DNA from: Deltaproteobacteria bacterium
GTDB lineage: Bacteria; Myxococcota_A; UBA796; UBA2385
NCBI GenBank assembly: GCA_018401435.1
Contig: JAGYJW010000009.1
Location: 1 to 64,000 of the forward strand
Length of the DNA stretch: 64,000 nucleotides
Direction: 5' to 3'
In this document: one piece after another, positions 51,538 to 60,635 of the stretch
Layout: every line of letters begins with the position of its first letter
Numbering within the stretch: the first letter of the stretch is position 1
The notes under the pieces: generated by a model
Told to the model about the DNA's origin: nothing
Databases searched by the model: none
What the model saw: the letters and a program-made list of their open reading frames with translations, nothing else
Translations under genes and position numbers: made by a program

Positions 51538-52323
51538 TCACAAAGCAGGGGTGGGGAGCCGAGCCGGCATGCCGTCGGCCTCGGGGAGGATGAGGTTGCG
51601 CTGCAAGAAGCGCCGCACGATGGGCACAGGCGAGCGCAGCACCTGGGCGGTGGGGCCAAAGGCCACCAGCGCGCCCCCATAGAGCATCGCGATGTGGTCT
51701 GCGACCGCCACGGTGCCCACGATGTCGTGGCTGATGACGACGAAGGTGATGCCCAGCTTGGCCTTCATGTCGCAGATCAGCTCGTCGATGGCGTCGCTGG
51801 TGAGCGGATCCAGGCCACTGTTGGGCTCGTCGAAGAGCACGATCTCGGGCTCCATGACGATGGCGCGGGCCAGGCCGACCCGCTTGAGCTGACCGCCCGA
51901 CAAGCTGGCCGGCATGCGATCACAGAAGTCCGGCATCCCCACGAGATCGAGCTTCTCCAGCACCTTCTCGCGGCGGGCCTGCGGGCTGAGGCCGGGGGCG
52001 TGGTGGACCAGCGGGAAGGCCACATTCTCCCCCACGGTCATCGAATCAAAGAGGGCGCCCGCCTGGAAGAGCATGCCCATGCGGCGGCGGATGGCGTAGA
52101 GCGCGGCCTCGTCGGCCTGGACCACGTCCACGCCAAAGACGCGCAGCGCCCCGCGGTCCGGCGCCAACAGGCCGACCATGTGCTTGAGCAGCACGCTCTT
52201 GCCCGAGCCACTGGGGCCGATGATGGCCGTGGTCTGGCCTTCCGGCACATCGAAGCTGACCCCCTGAAAGACCGTGTGGTCGCCAAATGACTTCCAGAGG
52301 TCCCGGATCTCGATGATATTCAC
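51538..52323 (-). CDS. mlaF: MlaF-type ABC transporter ATPase
   Basis: A 261-residue ATPase starting with GTG (reading MNIIEIRDLWKSFGD) in a GTGA overlap with the upstream permease stop. Walker A is IIGPSGSGKSVLLKHM, the signature is ASLSGGQLKRVGLARA, and Walker B is IVLFDEPNSGLDP, with switch His in VISHDI. It powers lipid transport by the MlaE permeases. A longer upstream frame is antisense-free but begins within mlaE and is not needed. The C-terminal tail is typical of MlaF. Confidence 0.94.
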   Translation of the reverse strand: MNIIEIRDLWKSFGDHTVFQGVSFDVPEGQTTAIIGPSGSGKSVLLKHMVGLLAPDRGALRVFGVDVVQADEAALYAIRRRMGMLFQAGALFDSMTVGENVAFPLVHHAPGLSPQARREKVLEKLDLVGMPDFCDRMPASLSGGQLKRVGLARAIVMEPEIVLFDEPNSGLDPLTSDAIDELICDMKAKLGITFVVISHDIVGTVAVADHIAMLYGGALVAFGPTAQVLRSPVPIVRRFLQRNLILPEADGMPARLPTPAL

Positions 52324-53078
52324 GGGCCGCCCCCATACATCAGCTCGCTCAAGAAGTAGTTCAACGAGACGCAGAGCACCGCCGAGGTCACCACCGCCCG
52401 GTTGGTGGCCTGGCCCACCCCTTCGGGGCCGGGCCCGCATTCAAAGCCATACCAGCAGGACACCGTGCAGATCAGCACCCCGAAGAAGAGGCCCTTGATC
52501 TGGCCATAGACGAGGTCGAGGGGGGTGATGCCATCGGCGGCGAAGCGCAGGAAGGTGTCGCCATTGAGGTCGAGCTGCCAGACGGCGACGCCATAGGCCG
52601 CCGCGATCATCGTGAAGATGGCCACCACCGTCAGGGCCGGCAGCACCACCAGGATGCCCAGCAGGCGAGGCGCGATCACATGGGCCAGGGGGTTGACGGC
52701 CATCACCTCCAAGGCGTCGAGCTGCTCGCGGATGCGCATCACCCCCACCTGGCTCGCCATCTCGGTGCCGGCCTTGGCCGCGACCATCGACGCGGCGATG
52801 ATGGGGGCCAGCTCGCGCACCCCGGCCAGGCCCACGAACATGCCGACCATGCGCTGCCCGCCCAGGGGCTTGAAGGCGGCATAGCCCTGCAAGGACAGGT
52901 TGGTACCCACGAATGCGGCGATGACCAGCAGGATGGGCAGGCTGCGGATGCCGATGGCATAGGCCGCCTCCAGCACCGACCAGCCGGGCACCCCATGGCG
53001 GCGCACCGCCCGGACCAGGGCGGCGACAAAGCCGGCGTAGCGGCCCAGACCCGCCAGGGGCACCCACAGCCATGCCAT
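52320..53078 (-). CDS. mlaE: MlaE-type ABC permease (second)
   Basis: A 252-residue permease starting at ATG 53078, overlapping the stop of the first permease by one base (TGATG). It has the MlaE core: ILLVIAAFVGTNLSLQGYAA, GVRELAPIIAASMVAAKAGT, MRIREQLDALEVMAVNPLAH (cytoplasmic EQ-loop helix) and five hydrophobic segments. MlaE normally works as a homodimer; here two diverged permeases are encoded together, suggesting a heterodimer. Confidence 0.92.
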   Translation of the reverse strand: MAWLWVPLAGLGRYAGFVAALVRAVRRHGVPGWSVLEAAYAIGIRSLPILLVIAAFVGTNLSLQGYAAFKPLGGQRMVGMFVGLAGVRELAPIIAASMVAAKAGTEMASQVGVMRIREQLDALEVMAVNPLAHVIAPRLLGILVVLPALTVVAIFTMIAAAYGVAVWQLDLNGDTFLRFAADGITPLDLVYGQIKGLFFGVLICTVSCWYGFECGPGPEGVGQATNRAVVTSAVLCVSLNYFLSELMYGGGP

Positions 53079-53836
53079 CAGGAGCCCATGCCGAAGAGGG
53101 CGCTGGTGAGCACATAGTTGAAGGCGATGAAGGCCAGCACGCTGTGCACCACCGTATCGTTCACGGCCCGGCCGACCCCGGCGGCCCCCCCGCTCGCAAA
53201 ATTGCCATGAAAGGCCGCCACCAGCCCAATCACGACGCCGAAGACGCCGGTCTTGAGCACGCCGGCCCACAGGTCCATGGGGGTGGTCAGCGCCCAGAGG
53301 TTGGCCAGAAAGACCCCACCGGGCTCGCCCTTGACCAGCACGGCGGTGATGTAGCCCCCCAGCAGGCCCGCCGTGGCGCCGGCCACGTAGAGCATCGGGC
53401 AGCTCAGGGCCAGACCCAGCACCCGGGGCAGCACATGGAAGCGCAGGGGATCGACCGCCATCACCACCGTGGCGTCCAGCTCGTCCTTGATGCGCATGGC
53501 GCCCAGCTCGGCCGCCACCGAGGAGCCCCCCTGGGCCGCGACCAGCACGCTGGCCATCACCGGGGCCAGCTCCCGCAGCACCGTGACGCTGACCAGGGAG
53601 CTGAGCAGGCGCTCGGCCCCATAGCTGTGGAAGATCTCCAGGCCCTGCAGGCTGATCACCATACCAAAAGGCAGGTTTACCGCCAGCACCGGCAAGAGAC
53701 AGCGGGCGGCGGTGGTCCAGGTGTGGCGCAGGGCCTCCCCGCCAAAAAAGGGCGGGCGCAGTAGCCGCTGGCCCAGGGCCGCGGCGAAGACCGCGAAGCG
53801 ACCCACCCCGGCCAGCCCGTCGAGCAGGCCGGTCAT
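53078..53836 (-). CDS. mlaE: MlaE-type ABC permease (first)
   Basis: A 252-residue permease (ATG 53836; a TTG at 53845 is an alternative). It shares the MlaE pattern: FGMVISLQGLEIFHSYGAER, VLRELAPVMASVLVAAQGGS, MRIKDELDATVVMAVDPLRF. It is the same length as its downstream partner but clearly diverged (for example A-A-Q-G-G-S-S versus A-A-K-A-G-T-E). It is the first gene of the operon. A leading gene for MlaC or MlaA is not present in the window. Confidence 0.92.
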   Translation of the reverse strand: MTGLLDGLAGVGRFAVFAAALGQRLLRPPFFGGEALRHTWTTAARCLLPVLAVNLPFGMVISLQGLEIFHSYGAERLLSSLVSVTVLRELAPVMASVLVAAQGGSSVAAELGAMRIKDELDATVVMAVDPLRFHVLPRVLGLALSCPMLYVAGATAGLLGGYITAVLVKGEPGGVFLANLWALTTPMDLWAGVLKTGVFGVVIGLVAAFHGNFASGGAAGVGRAVNDTVVHSVLAFIAFNYVLTSALFGMGS

Positions 53837-53914
53837 GGCGGCCAAGGCCGGGTGTTGGGGCGCATGGCGAGGCCCTATCTGGCGCCCGCCTGGCCGGCTC
53901 GTTAGCTCCGGCCC

Positions 53915-54262
53915 ATGCTGCGCACCCTCCTCCTCTGCCTCAGCCTCTCCACCCCTGCCCTCGCCCAGGATGGCGCCCTCGCGGGGGCGACCCCTGGCCA
54001 GACCCTCACGGGGGCCCAGGCCGAGACCCTGGGCTGGACCACCGGACCGGTCGAACTCAAGCGCTTCCCCGACGCCGACGCGGTGACCCTGGCCCTGCCC
54101 GCCGACGCGCAGGTCACGGTGGTGCTGGTGGATGGCGATCGCTACCGGGTGCGGCGGGGTACTGACTTCGGCTGGCTGGCCGCCGATCAGCTCAGCCTCT
54201 TGCCGCCGGCCAGCGCTCTGCCGCCCTCCGGCCGCTTCGAGCTGACGCCGCCCCCCTTCTGA
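53915..54262 (+). CDS. secreted SH3-like small protein
   Basis: A 115-residue protein with a signal peptide (MLRTLLLCLSLSTPALAQDG). The mature part is beta-rich, with QVTVVLVDGDRYRVRRGTDF and GWLAADQLSLL resembling a bacterial SH3 domain that could bind peptidoglycan or peptide. It is divergent from the mla operon across 78 bp and convergent with a PDZ protein gene, 6 bases apart. No specific role is known. Confidence 0.65.
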   Translation: MLRTLLLCLSLSTPALAQDGALAGATPGQTLTGAQAETLGWTTGPVELKRFPDADAVTLALPADAQVTVVLVDGDRYRVRRGTDFGWLAADQLSLLPPASALPPSGRFELTPPPF

Positions 54263-54268
54263 TTCGGC

Positions 54269-55092
54269 TCAGGGCGCGGCCTCGGCCAGCGCAGCGGGAA
54301 GAAAGGCCCGGGTCACCGTGATCTCGCGCTCAACCAGCCCGGTGTCGCCCTGCTGTTGCAGGGTCAGCCGCAAGGGGGAGCCTTCGGGCCCGCTCATGCG
54401 CGCCACGACCTGCTCGAGGTTCATGTCGGCGGTGGGCTCACCCTCCACGGCGGTGATCACGTCGCCGACCGCCATGCCCGCCTGATCGGCCGGCAGGCCC
54501 GGGTGGATCCGCGTGGCAGCAAAGCCCCCCTCCACCACGCCCAGCGCCACGCCCAGCCCCCCGGTACGCTCGCTGGGAATGACGATCTCTACTTCATTCT
54601 CTGCGCCCGCATGGACGTCGACCGCAACCCAGGGGCTGCGCGCAAAGAGCAGGCCATCGGCCCGGGCACCCTGGAAGTGACAGGGGCCCTCGGGCACCAG
54701 CCCCGTGGCCCGTCCCTGGTCATCGGCCCGCAGCGCCGTGGGGCAGTCGCTGCTGCGCAGGCGGGCGCCCGCCACGGGGGCGCCGCGGTCGTCCCGCACC
54801 CGCAGCCGCACCCAGGCAAGACCCGCCCGGCCCTGCTCCGGATCCGCAAGCGCGGCCATCGCCCGCCGGGGCCGCTGCCTCGGGTGGGGGCAGGCCCTGG
54901 GCCCGCTCTTCGGACGAGGGGGCCGCCGCTGCGAATGCCCGCGTCGGCCTCTGGCGCCGGGGGCGGGCCCCGTCGCTCGGCCCGGCCCGGAGCCGCTGAA
55001 CCCAGGGACCAGACCCACAGGCCCACGAGCAACAGCAGCCCGCCAAGGGCCAAGACCCCACGCTGCCGGGACGACAGGGGGGCCCGCGCCAC
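54269..55092 (-). CDS. membrane-anchored PDZ-domain protein, frameshifted linker
   Basis: The ATG at 55092 gives a membrane anchor (RGVLALGGLLLLVGLWVWSL). After residue about 55 the linker passes through a second frame (PSSEERAQGLPPPEAAAPAG) before the main frame resumes at AALADPEQGRAGLAWVRLRV. That segment contains a carboxypeptidase-regulatory-like strand module (RDDRGAPVAGARL) and a C-terminal PDZ domain (GLPADQAGMAVGDVITAVEG, then NLEQVVARMSG). About 273 residues are implied. PDZ domains bind C-termini; with no protease domain present it may be an adaptor in the periplasm. Confidence 0.65.
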
Positions 55093-55097
55093 CGGGC

Positions 55098-56094
55098 TCA
55101 GAGCCCGAGGGCCATCGCGAGCAGGCCGACGCTCGCGGCCACCGTGGTGGGGATGGCGAGGTTGTCATCGATGCGGCGGGCGAAGAGCTCGGCCAGGGGC
55201 GCCGGCGGTGGCGCCGGCGGCGGCCAGCAGCAGGGCCGAGGCCAGCCCGACCTCGGGGTAGTAGAGGCGCAAGGTCGCCAGGGCAGCCAGGGTCCCCACC
55301 GCCACGAATGCCAGCGTGCCCTGCAGGCTGCGACCATTCACCAGCTTGATCGAACCATAACGACGGCCCACCAGGGCGGCGGCCGGGTCGCCGACCGCCA
55401 GCACCGCCAGGGCCACCGAGATCAGCAGGCGGTCACCGGTCATGGCCAGGAGCACCAGGGCCGAGGTGAACCAGGTGGCCGAGTTGATGCGGAAGGCCTC
55501 GTGGGGGTGGGCCACCTTGGAGAAGACCCACATCAAGCTGCGGTTGAAGGAGGGCCAGACGCGGCGGACGAGTTCGAAGGTCCAGGCGGCCAGGGCGAAG
55601 GCCGCGCCCACCGGCAGCAGCCAGGCTTCGGGCAGCAGATGCTGCACCAGCACCATGACGGTGACGCCGCTGCCGACGTGGTAGGCGTTGCGGAAGTAGT
55701 TGGTGGGCCGCAAGGACGGGACGTGCACGTCCATGGGCTTGAGGGCGGCGGCGAGCTGCTCGTAGGCGGTCACCGCTTCGAGGCGAAAGTCATTCCAGGC
55801 GGCGCGCATGCGCTCGACCGGCAAGCCCCGGGCAGGCACCGCGTCTTCGAGCAGCAGGACGAGGTCGGTGACGCGCCCATAGAGGGCCGCCCGGGCGCCC
55901 GCGTCAGCCCCCTCGGCCCCAGAGGCCGCGGCGTGGCGGGCTTGCAGGGCCCGCGCCCGATCCCGCAGATCGGCGAGGCGCTGCCGCGTGGCGTTCTCGA
56001 GGTCGTCCCGCCAACGCGCGGGGTCGATCTCCCGCAAGAAGGCGTAGAGGTCCTGGGCGAGCACCTGGCTGTCGAGGGCGAGAGCGTGGGTCAC
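55098..56094 (-). CDS. polyprenol/diacylglycerol kinase-like membrane protein, one frameshift near 3' end
   Basis: It starts at GTG 56094. The first 130 residues are soluble and helical (LYAFLREIDPARWRDDLENA). Then come NYFRNAYHVGSGVTVMVLVQ and several membrane helices, with the family motif VGDPAAALVGRRYGSIKL and GRSLQGTLAFVAVG, as in CTP-dependent dolichol/phytol/diacylglycerol kinases (SEC59/DgkA-II-like). Near 55210 the frame shifts; the other frame supplies LAELFARRIDDNLAIPTTVA and the stop at 55098. About 332 residues are implied. The exact lipid substrate is unknown. Confidence 0.7.
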
Positions 56095-56238
56095 GGGTCG
56101 AGTCCTGGGCCGGTATGCGCCTGTAGCCGGTCCAATGGGGCGAGGGTAGGCACAGGCGCTGCACCTGCCGATGGCCGCGCCCCCCGCCCGGCCGCGCCGG
56201 CACGGGCGCGAGCCCCCCGACCACCGGAGCGCAGCGAA

Positions 56239-57381
56239 ATGGCGAGCTTTCTCCTCGATCCTGGGGTCATCTTCCTCAACCACGGGTCCTTTGGGGCCAC
56301 CCCGGTGGAGATCCTCGCAGTGCAGCAGGACCTGCGCGAGCGCATGGAGCGCGAGCCGGTGGACTTCCTGGTGCGGCAGCTTCCCGGCCTGCTCGCAGCC
56401 GCGCGGGAGCGTGCGGCGCGCTTCGTGGGGGCGCGCCCCCAAGACCTGGTCTTCGTGCCCAACGCCACCGCGGGGGTCGGGGCCGTGCTGCGATCCCTGG
56501 CCCTGCGCCCCGGGGACGAGCTGCTGACCACGAACCATCGCTATAACGCCGTCTTTCAGGCCATGCGCCGAGAGGCCGGGCGGGCGGGCGCCCGGGTGCT
56601 GGAGGCCCGCATCCCCTGGCCGGTGCAGGATCCCGCCGCCCTCAGCCAAGCGGTGCTCGCGGGCATCGGGCCGCGCACCCGCCTGCTGGTGGTGGACCAG
56701 ATCACCTCGCCCACCGGGCTGATCCTGCCCGTCGAAGACATCGTGGCGGGAGCCAGGGCCCGCGGCGTCGCGGTGCTGGTGGACGGCGCCCACGCCCCCG
56801 GACAGGTGGACCTGGACCTGGCCCGCCTGGGCGCCGACTGGTGGGTGGGCAACCTGCACAAGTGGGTCTGCGCCCCCAAAGGGGCCGCGCTGCTGTGGAC
56901 TGCGCCGGAGCACCAGGGCCAGGCCCGGCCCCCGGTCACCTCCCATGGCGCGGATCTCGGCTACCACCCCGAATTCGACTGGCCCGGCACCTTCGACCCC
57001 ACCGCCTGGCTGGCGGCCCCAGCCGCCATGGATCTGCACGAGGCCGAAGGCGGTCCGGCCTTGCGCGCGGCCCACCACGCGCTGGTGCAAGCCGGGCGCC
57101 TGCTGCTGAGCGAGGCGCTGGCGCGCCCGCTGCCCCACCCCGACGACCCCCGCCTCTATGGGTCCATGGCCGCCATCTCGGTGGGCTTGCCGGCGTCGCA
57201 GGCCCTGGCCCTGCACACGGCCTTGTGGACCCAACACCGGATCGAGGTGCCAGTCAGCCCCTTCGAAGATGAAGCCGTGCTGCGGATCTCCGGCTTTGCG
57301 CTCTACAACCGCCCAGAAGACTATGAGGCCCTGGCCGCGGTCCTTCCCGGCTGCGTGGCCGCCTTGCAGGTCAGGGGTTGA
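56239..57381 (+). CDS. class-V aminotransferase, isopenicillin-N epimerase-like
   Basis: A 380-residue PLP enzyme starting MASFLLDPGVIFLNHGSFGA. The active-site region NLHKWVCAPKGAALLW contains the PLP Lys, and VAVLVDGAHAPGQVDLDL the cofactor-binding Asp/His. The NHGSFG start and the HKW context match the isopenicillin-N epimerase/ cysteine desulfurase-like subgroup often seen in ergothioneine-type or amino-acid racemisation pathways. No partner gene points to a specific substrate. Its last 11 bases overlap the convergent receiver gene. Confidence 0.9.
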   Translation: MASFLLDPGVIFLNHGSFGATPVEILAVQQDLRERMEREPVDFLVRQLPGLLAAARERAARFVGARPQDLVFVPNATAGVGAVLRSLALRPGDELLTTNHRYNAVFQAMRREAGRAGARVLEARIPWPVQDPAALSQAVLAGIGPRTRLLVVDQITSPTGLILPVEDIVAGARARGVAVLVDGAHAPGQVDLDLARLGADWWVGNLHKWVCAPKGAALLWTAPEHQGQARPPVTSHGADLGYHPEFDWPGTFDPTAWLAAPAAMDLHEAEGGPALRAAHHALVQAGRLLLSEALARPLPHPDDPRLYGSMAAISVGLPASQALALHTALWTQHRIEVPVSPFEDEAVLRISGFALYNRPEDYEALAAVLPGCVAALQVRG

Positions 57382-57841
57382 AGGGGGGGACGCTGACCAG
57401 CGCGGCCTCCAACATCTCGCGAATGCGCGCCGGGCCGGCCGAGTCGTCCAGCCAGGACAAGGGGCCGTAGCGCCGCTCCAGGTTGGCGAAGCGGCGGGGC
57501 TCGCTGCCGAAATCATAGCTGATCAGGACAGGCAGGGCGCAGCCCGCCTCGCGCAGGGCGGCGAGGATGTAGGCGCCCTGGTTGTCTTCGAGGAAGCGCC
57601 GGGCCCGGGCCCCATCCCCCAGGCGGGCCACCAGGGCCGTGGCGTCCCCCAACAGGCGCGCGGCCCGGTCAAAGCGCATATCGAGCACGACGGCGGCAAT
57701 CTCGGGCTCCTGGGCCAGCAGGCACAGCGCGTCCTCGCCGTCACCGGCACGCAGAAAGCGGAAGCGGTCCCCCAGGAAGCGGCGGTAGGCCTCGACATAC
57801 TCGTGCCCATCCTCGACAATGAGGACCAGCGGCGCGTTCAT
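57371..57841 (-). CDS. atypical stand-alone receiver (lysine-less)
   Basis: A 156-residue receiver with acid pair E10-D11 (LIVEDGHEYV) and phospho-acceptor D54 (VVLDMRFDRA). The Ser/Thr position is S108 (VLISYD), 54 residues on instead of about 30, because of an insertion (residues about 60-85) before QGAYILAALREAG. Where the invariant Lys should be, 23 residues later, there is W-L-D-D (L131). The same two changes occur in the receiver of the AAA+ activator in this operon. Without Lys, phosphorylation-driven switching should be altered. It overlaps the kinase stop as ATGA. Confidence 0.8.
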   Translation of the reverse strand: MNAPLVLIVEDGHEYVEAYRRFLGDRFRFLRAGDGEDALCLLAQEPEIAAVVLDMRFDRAARLLGDATALVARLGDGARARRFLEDNQGAYILAALREAGCALPVLISYDFGSEPRRFANLERRYGPLSWLDDSAGPARIREMLEAALVSVPPFNP

Positions 57842-60635
57842 GAGAACTCCTGCGCGGGTGGATCCGCCTCGTCCGGGTCCAGCTCGACCTGGACGGAGGT
57901 GGGCAGGCGGGGGACCGGGCCGGCCACCTCGGCGCGGCGCAAGCGCACCACGATGGCCTTGGTCCAGCCCGCCGCGAGCTCGGCCGGCCGGCGCTCCACG
58001 CCGATGCTGCCATCGTGCCGGGCGATGAGATCGGCGGTCAGGCCCAGGCCCCGGCCGATGCCGCGGGTGTGGATGTCGGCGGTCTCCAGGCGCCCGGGCG
58101 CATCGTCGAGGACCCGCAGCAGCACCGACTCCTGCCCGGTGATGGGGTCCTCCTCCTCCTCGATGCACACCCCGACCCGCCCGCTGCCATCGCCCCGGGC
58201 GCAGGCCGCCGTCACCGCGTTGCGCAACAGGTTGGCCAGCACATCTTCCAGGTCCCCGGCGAAAATGCGCGCTGGAAGTGTGTCCTCGCGGCCAGACATC
58301 GCGAGTTCACAGGGGGAGAGGCGGCTGATATTGGCCTCTGCCCGCACCCGCGCCCAGGTGCCGAGCACCAGCTCCGGCCCCACCGCGGTGGTGCCCAGGC
58401 GCCCCAGCAGCTCGCCCAGCCCGGCGTAGGCGTCCTCGTTGAGGGCCTGGGCGATGGCACGCAGCCGGCCAGGCGTCGCAGCGGGCGCCCGCCAGGGACG
58501 CCGCAGGGGGCCTTCCAGGCGGCGGAGCCGATCCATGGCCCGCGCCATCGGCGCCACCACGGGGTCCTTTCGGCGCAGGTCCAGGCGCCGACCATGGCGC
58601 CGGCCCAGCCGCTCCAAGGCGTCGAGGTAGCCGTCAAAGCGGCCGATGACCCCCGCCTCCACCCCATCCCCGTAGAGGCGCTCCGCCGCGAAGGCCACCG
58701 CGTGGTGCTCCCCGCGCTCCAGGGCCAGGGCCACCTCCTCCAACAAGGTGGTGTTGTGCTTGATGACCTCGTGGCGCAGCGCGCTCACGATTCGCGCGAG
58801 ATCGTGGGATGCCTCGGGATTCTCGGCCACAAAGGCCTCCAGGCTGCGTCCCGCCCGCCGCCGGAGCAGCACCAGGGCCAGGGCGCCCAGGACCAGGCCG
58901 ATGCCCCCCAGGCCCGCACCCTGGGCGAGCTGGATGCGCCGGGTGACCACGCGCTGCAGCTGCCGGGCCGGCTCCTGGTCGAGGCCGCCGGCGCTGGTGG
59001 CGAAGTAGGCGTCCAGCCGCTCCCGCGCCAGGAGCAGGTCGTGGGCCTCAAAAGCCAGGGAGGCCAGCCGAAACCAGGCCTCGGCCACCCCGCCGGCTGC
59101 GGCCTGCTCCAAGAAGGCGACCGCGCGGCCCTGATCGCCCTCGCGCAGGGCCACCTCGGCCAGGGCCAGGCGCACCCGCGGCTGGTTGGGCTCGGCCGCC
59201 AGGGAGCGCTCCCAGGCCGACACCGCCGCTGCCCAGTCTTCGTCCCGGGCGGCGATGCCCGCCTGCAGGTTCATCGCCGCGGCCCAGCCCGGCGCCAGCT
59301 TGAGCACCGGCAGCAGCTCGGCCCGGGCCCGGGTCACCTCGCCGCGGTCCAGGTAGACCCGGGCCACCCGGTAGCCGTCCAGGGCCGCCTGGGGCACGTC
59401 GGCGGGGGGGCTGGACAGCTCGGGTAATGGGACGAAGTCTGGCGGAGATCGCCGCAGATCGGCGATTCGTTCCAGGGCGGCCCCCGCCATCGGGCCCCCG
59501 GGGTCCAGCCGGGCGCACTCTTGAAAGAGGGGCAGGGCGACGTCAAAGGCGCCCAGCTCCTGCTGCACGCGACCCAGGTGAAAGAGCAGCTCGGGCTGCG
59601 CGGGGCGCAAGGCCCGGGCCCGCGACAGGGCGTCCAGGGCCTCGGCGTGGCGCCGGCCGCCATAGCGCTGGGAGAGCAGCAGCCCCAGGCGCAGGTGCCA
59701 CTCGGGGTCGTCGGGCTCCAAGGCGCTGGCCCAGCCATAGGCCTGCTCCGCTTCGGCGATCTGGCCCAAGGCGGCGTAGACCTCGCCCAGGGCCGCCCGG
59801 GCCGCAGCCGAGCGCGGGTGCCGGCGCACCAGCTCGCGCAGGGCCTCCAGCGCGGCCTGTGGATCGGCGCTGGCGCCGCGGCGGGCCGCTCCAGCTCGGC
59901 GACGGCCTCGGGGGCCAGGGGCTGCCGCCCCCGACCGCCGGCTGCGGGCGGCCCGCTCCACGCCCACCCGCTCCAGGCGGCCGCGGGCCTCCTCTGCCCC
60001 TCCCCTTCCGGCGCCCGGAGCCAGGTAGCCCTGTAGCAGGGCCACGCCGTCCTCCTCGCGGCCGGCCTGCCGCAAGGCCGCCGCCAGGGCCATCACCAAG
60101 GGGGCGTCGGGCGGGCCATTCTCCATGCCGGACCAGTGGGCCAGGGCGGCCAGGGCGGCGTCCAGCTCTCGGGTGCGGGTGCGGCAGCGGGCCAGCCCCA
60201 GCCAGGCGCGGGTGCTACCCGGGTCCAGGCGGCTGAGGCGGGTGTAGAGGTCGGCGCCGCGCCTGGATCGGCCTCGGAGACCAGGCGGGCCAACGCCTCC
60301 ACCGCCTCGGGCTCCGCAGGGAGGCGCTGGTAGGCCGCGATGGCCCCCGCGCTGTCCCCGCGGGCCTCCCGCACCCGCCCCAGGCCCAGGTGCCCAGGCA
60401 CAAAGGCAGGCTCGTGCTGCACAACCAGGGCCCAGGCGGCCTCGGCCCGGCGCAGCGCGCCCTCGGCCTCGGCCTGCCGGGCCAGCGCGACCTGCTGGCC
60501 CACCGCCGGGCTGATGGCGTCCAACAGCCCGGTCTCGACCCGTTCGGGCGCCTGGGCGCGCGCGGGCGCCCCCCCGGTGACCAGGCCCAAGCACAAGCCG
60601 ACGCCCAGGGCGCCTCCTGGCAGCCCCCGCCTCAA
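57838..60635 (-). CDS. exported TPR-sensor histidine kinase, frameshifted
   Basis: The start is TTG at 60635, in a TTGA overlap with the activator stop. A signal peptide (LPGGALGVGLCLGLVTGGAP) precedes a TPR sensor of about 550 residues, one membrane helix (GLGGIGLVLGALALVLL), then a kinase core: ALRHEVIKHNTTLLEEVA as the likely phospho-His helix, DLEDVLANLLRNAVTAACAR (N box), VLDDAPGRLE, and RGIGRGLGLTADLIARHDGS (G2 box). The frame shifts near 60255 and perhaps twice near 59880-59960. About 932 residues are implied. A TPR periplasmic sensor suggests that it reads a protein or peptide signal. Confidence 0.8.

Noticed and set aside
56241-57516. Minus-strand extension of the polyprenol-kinase frame to 783 codons
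   Set aside because: The upstream part is antisense to the class-V aminotransferase; a GTG at 56094 gives a normal start.
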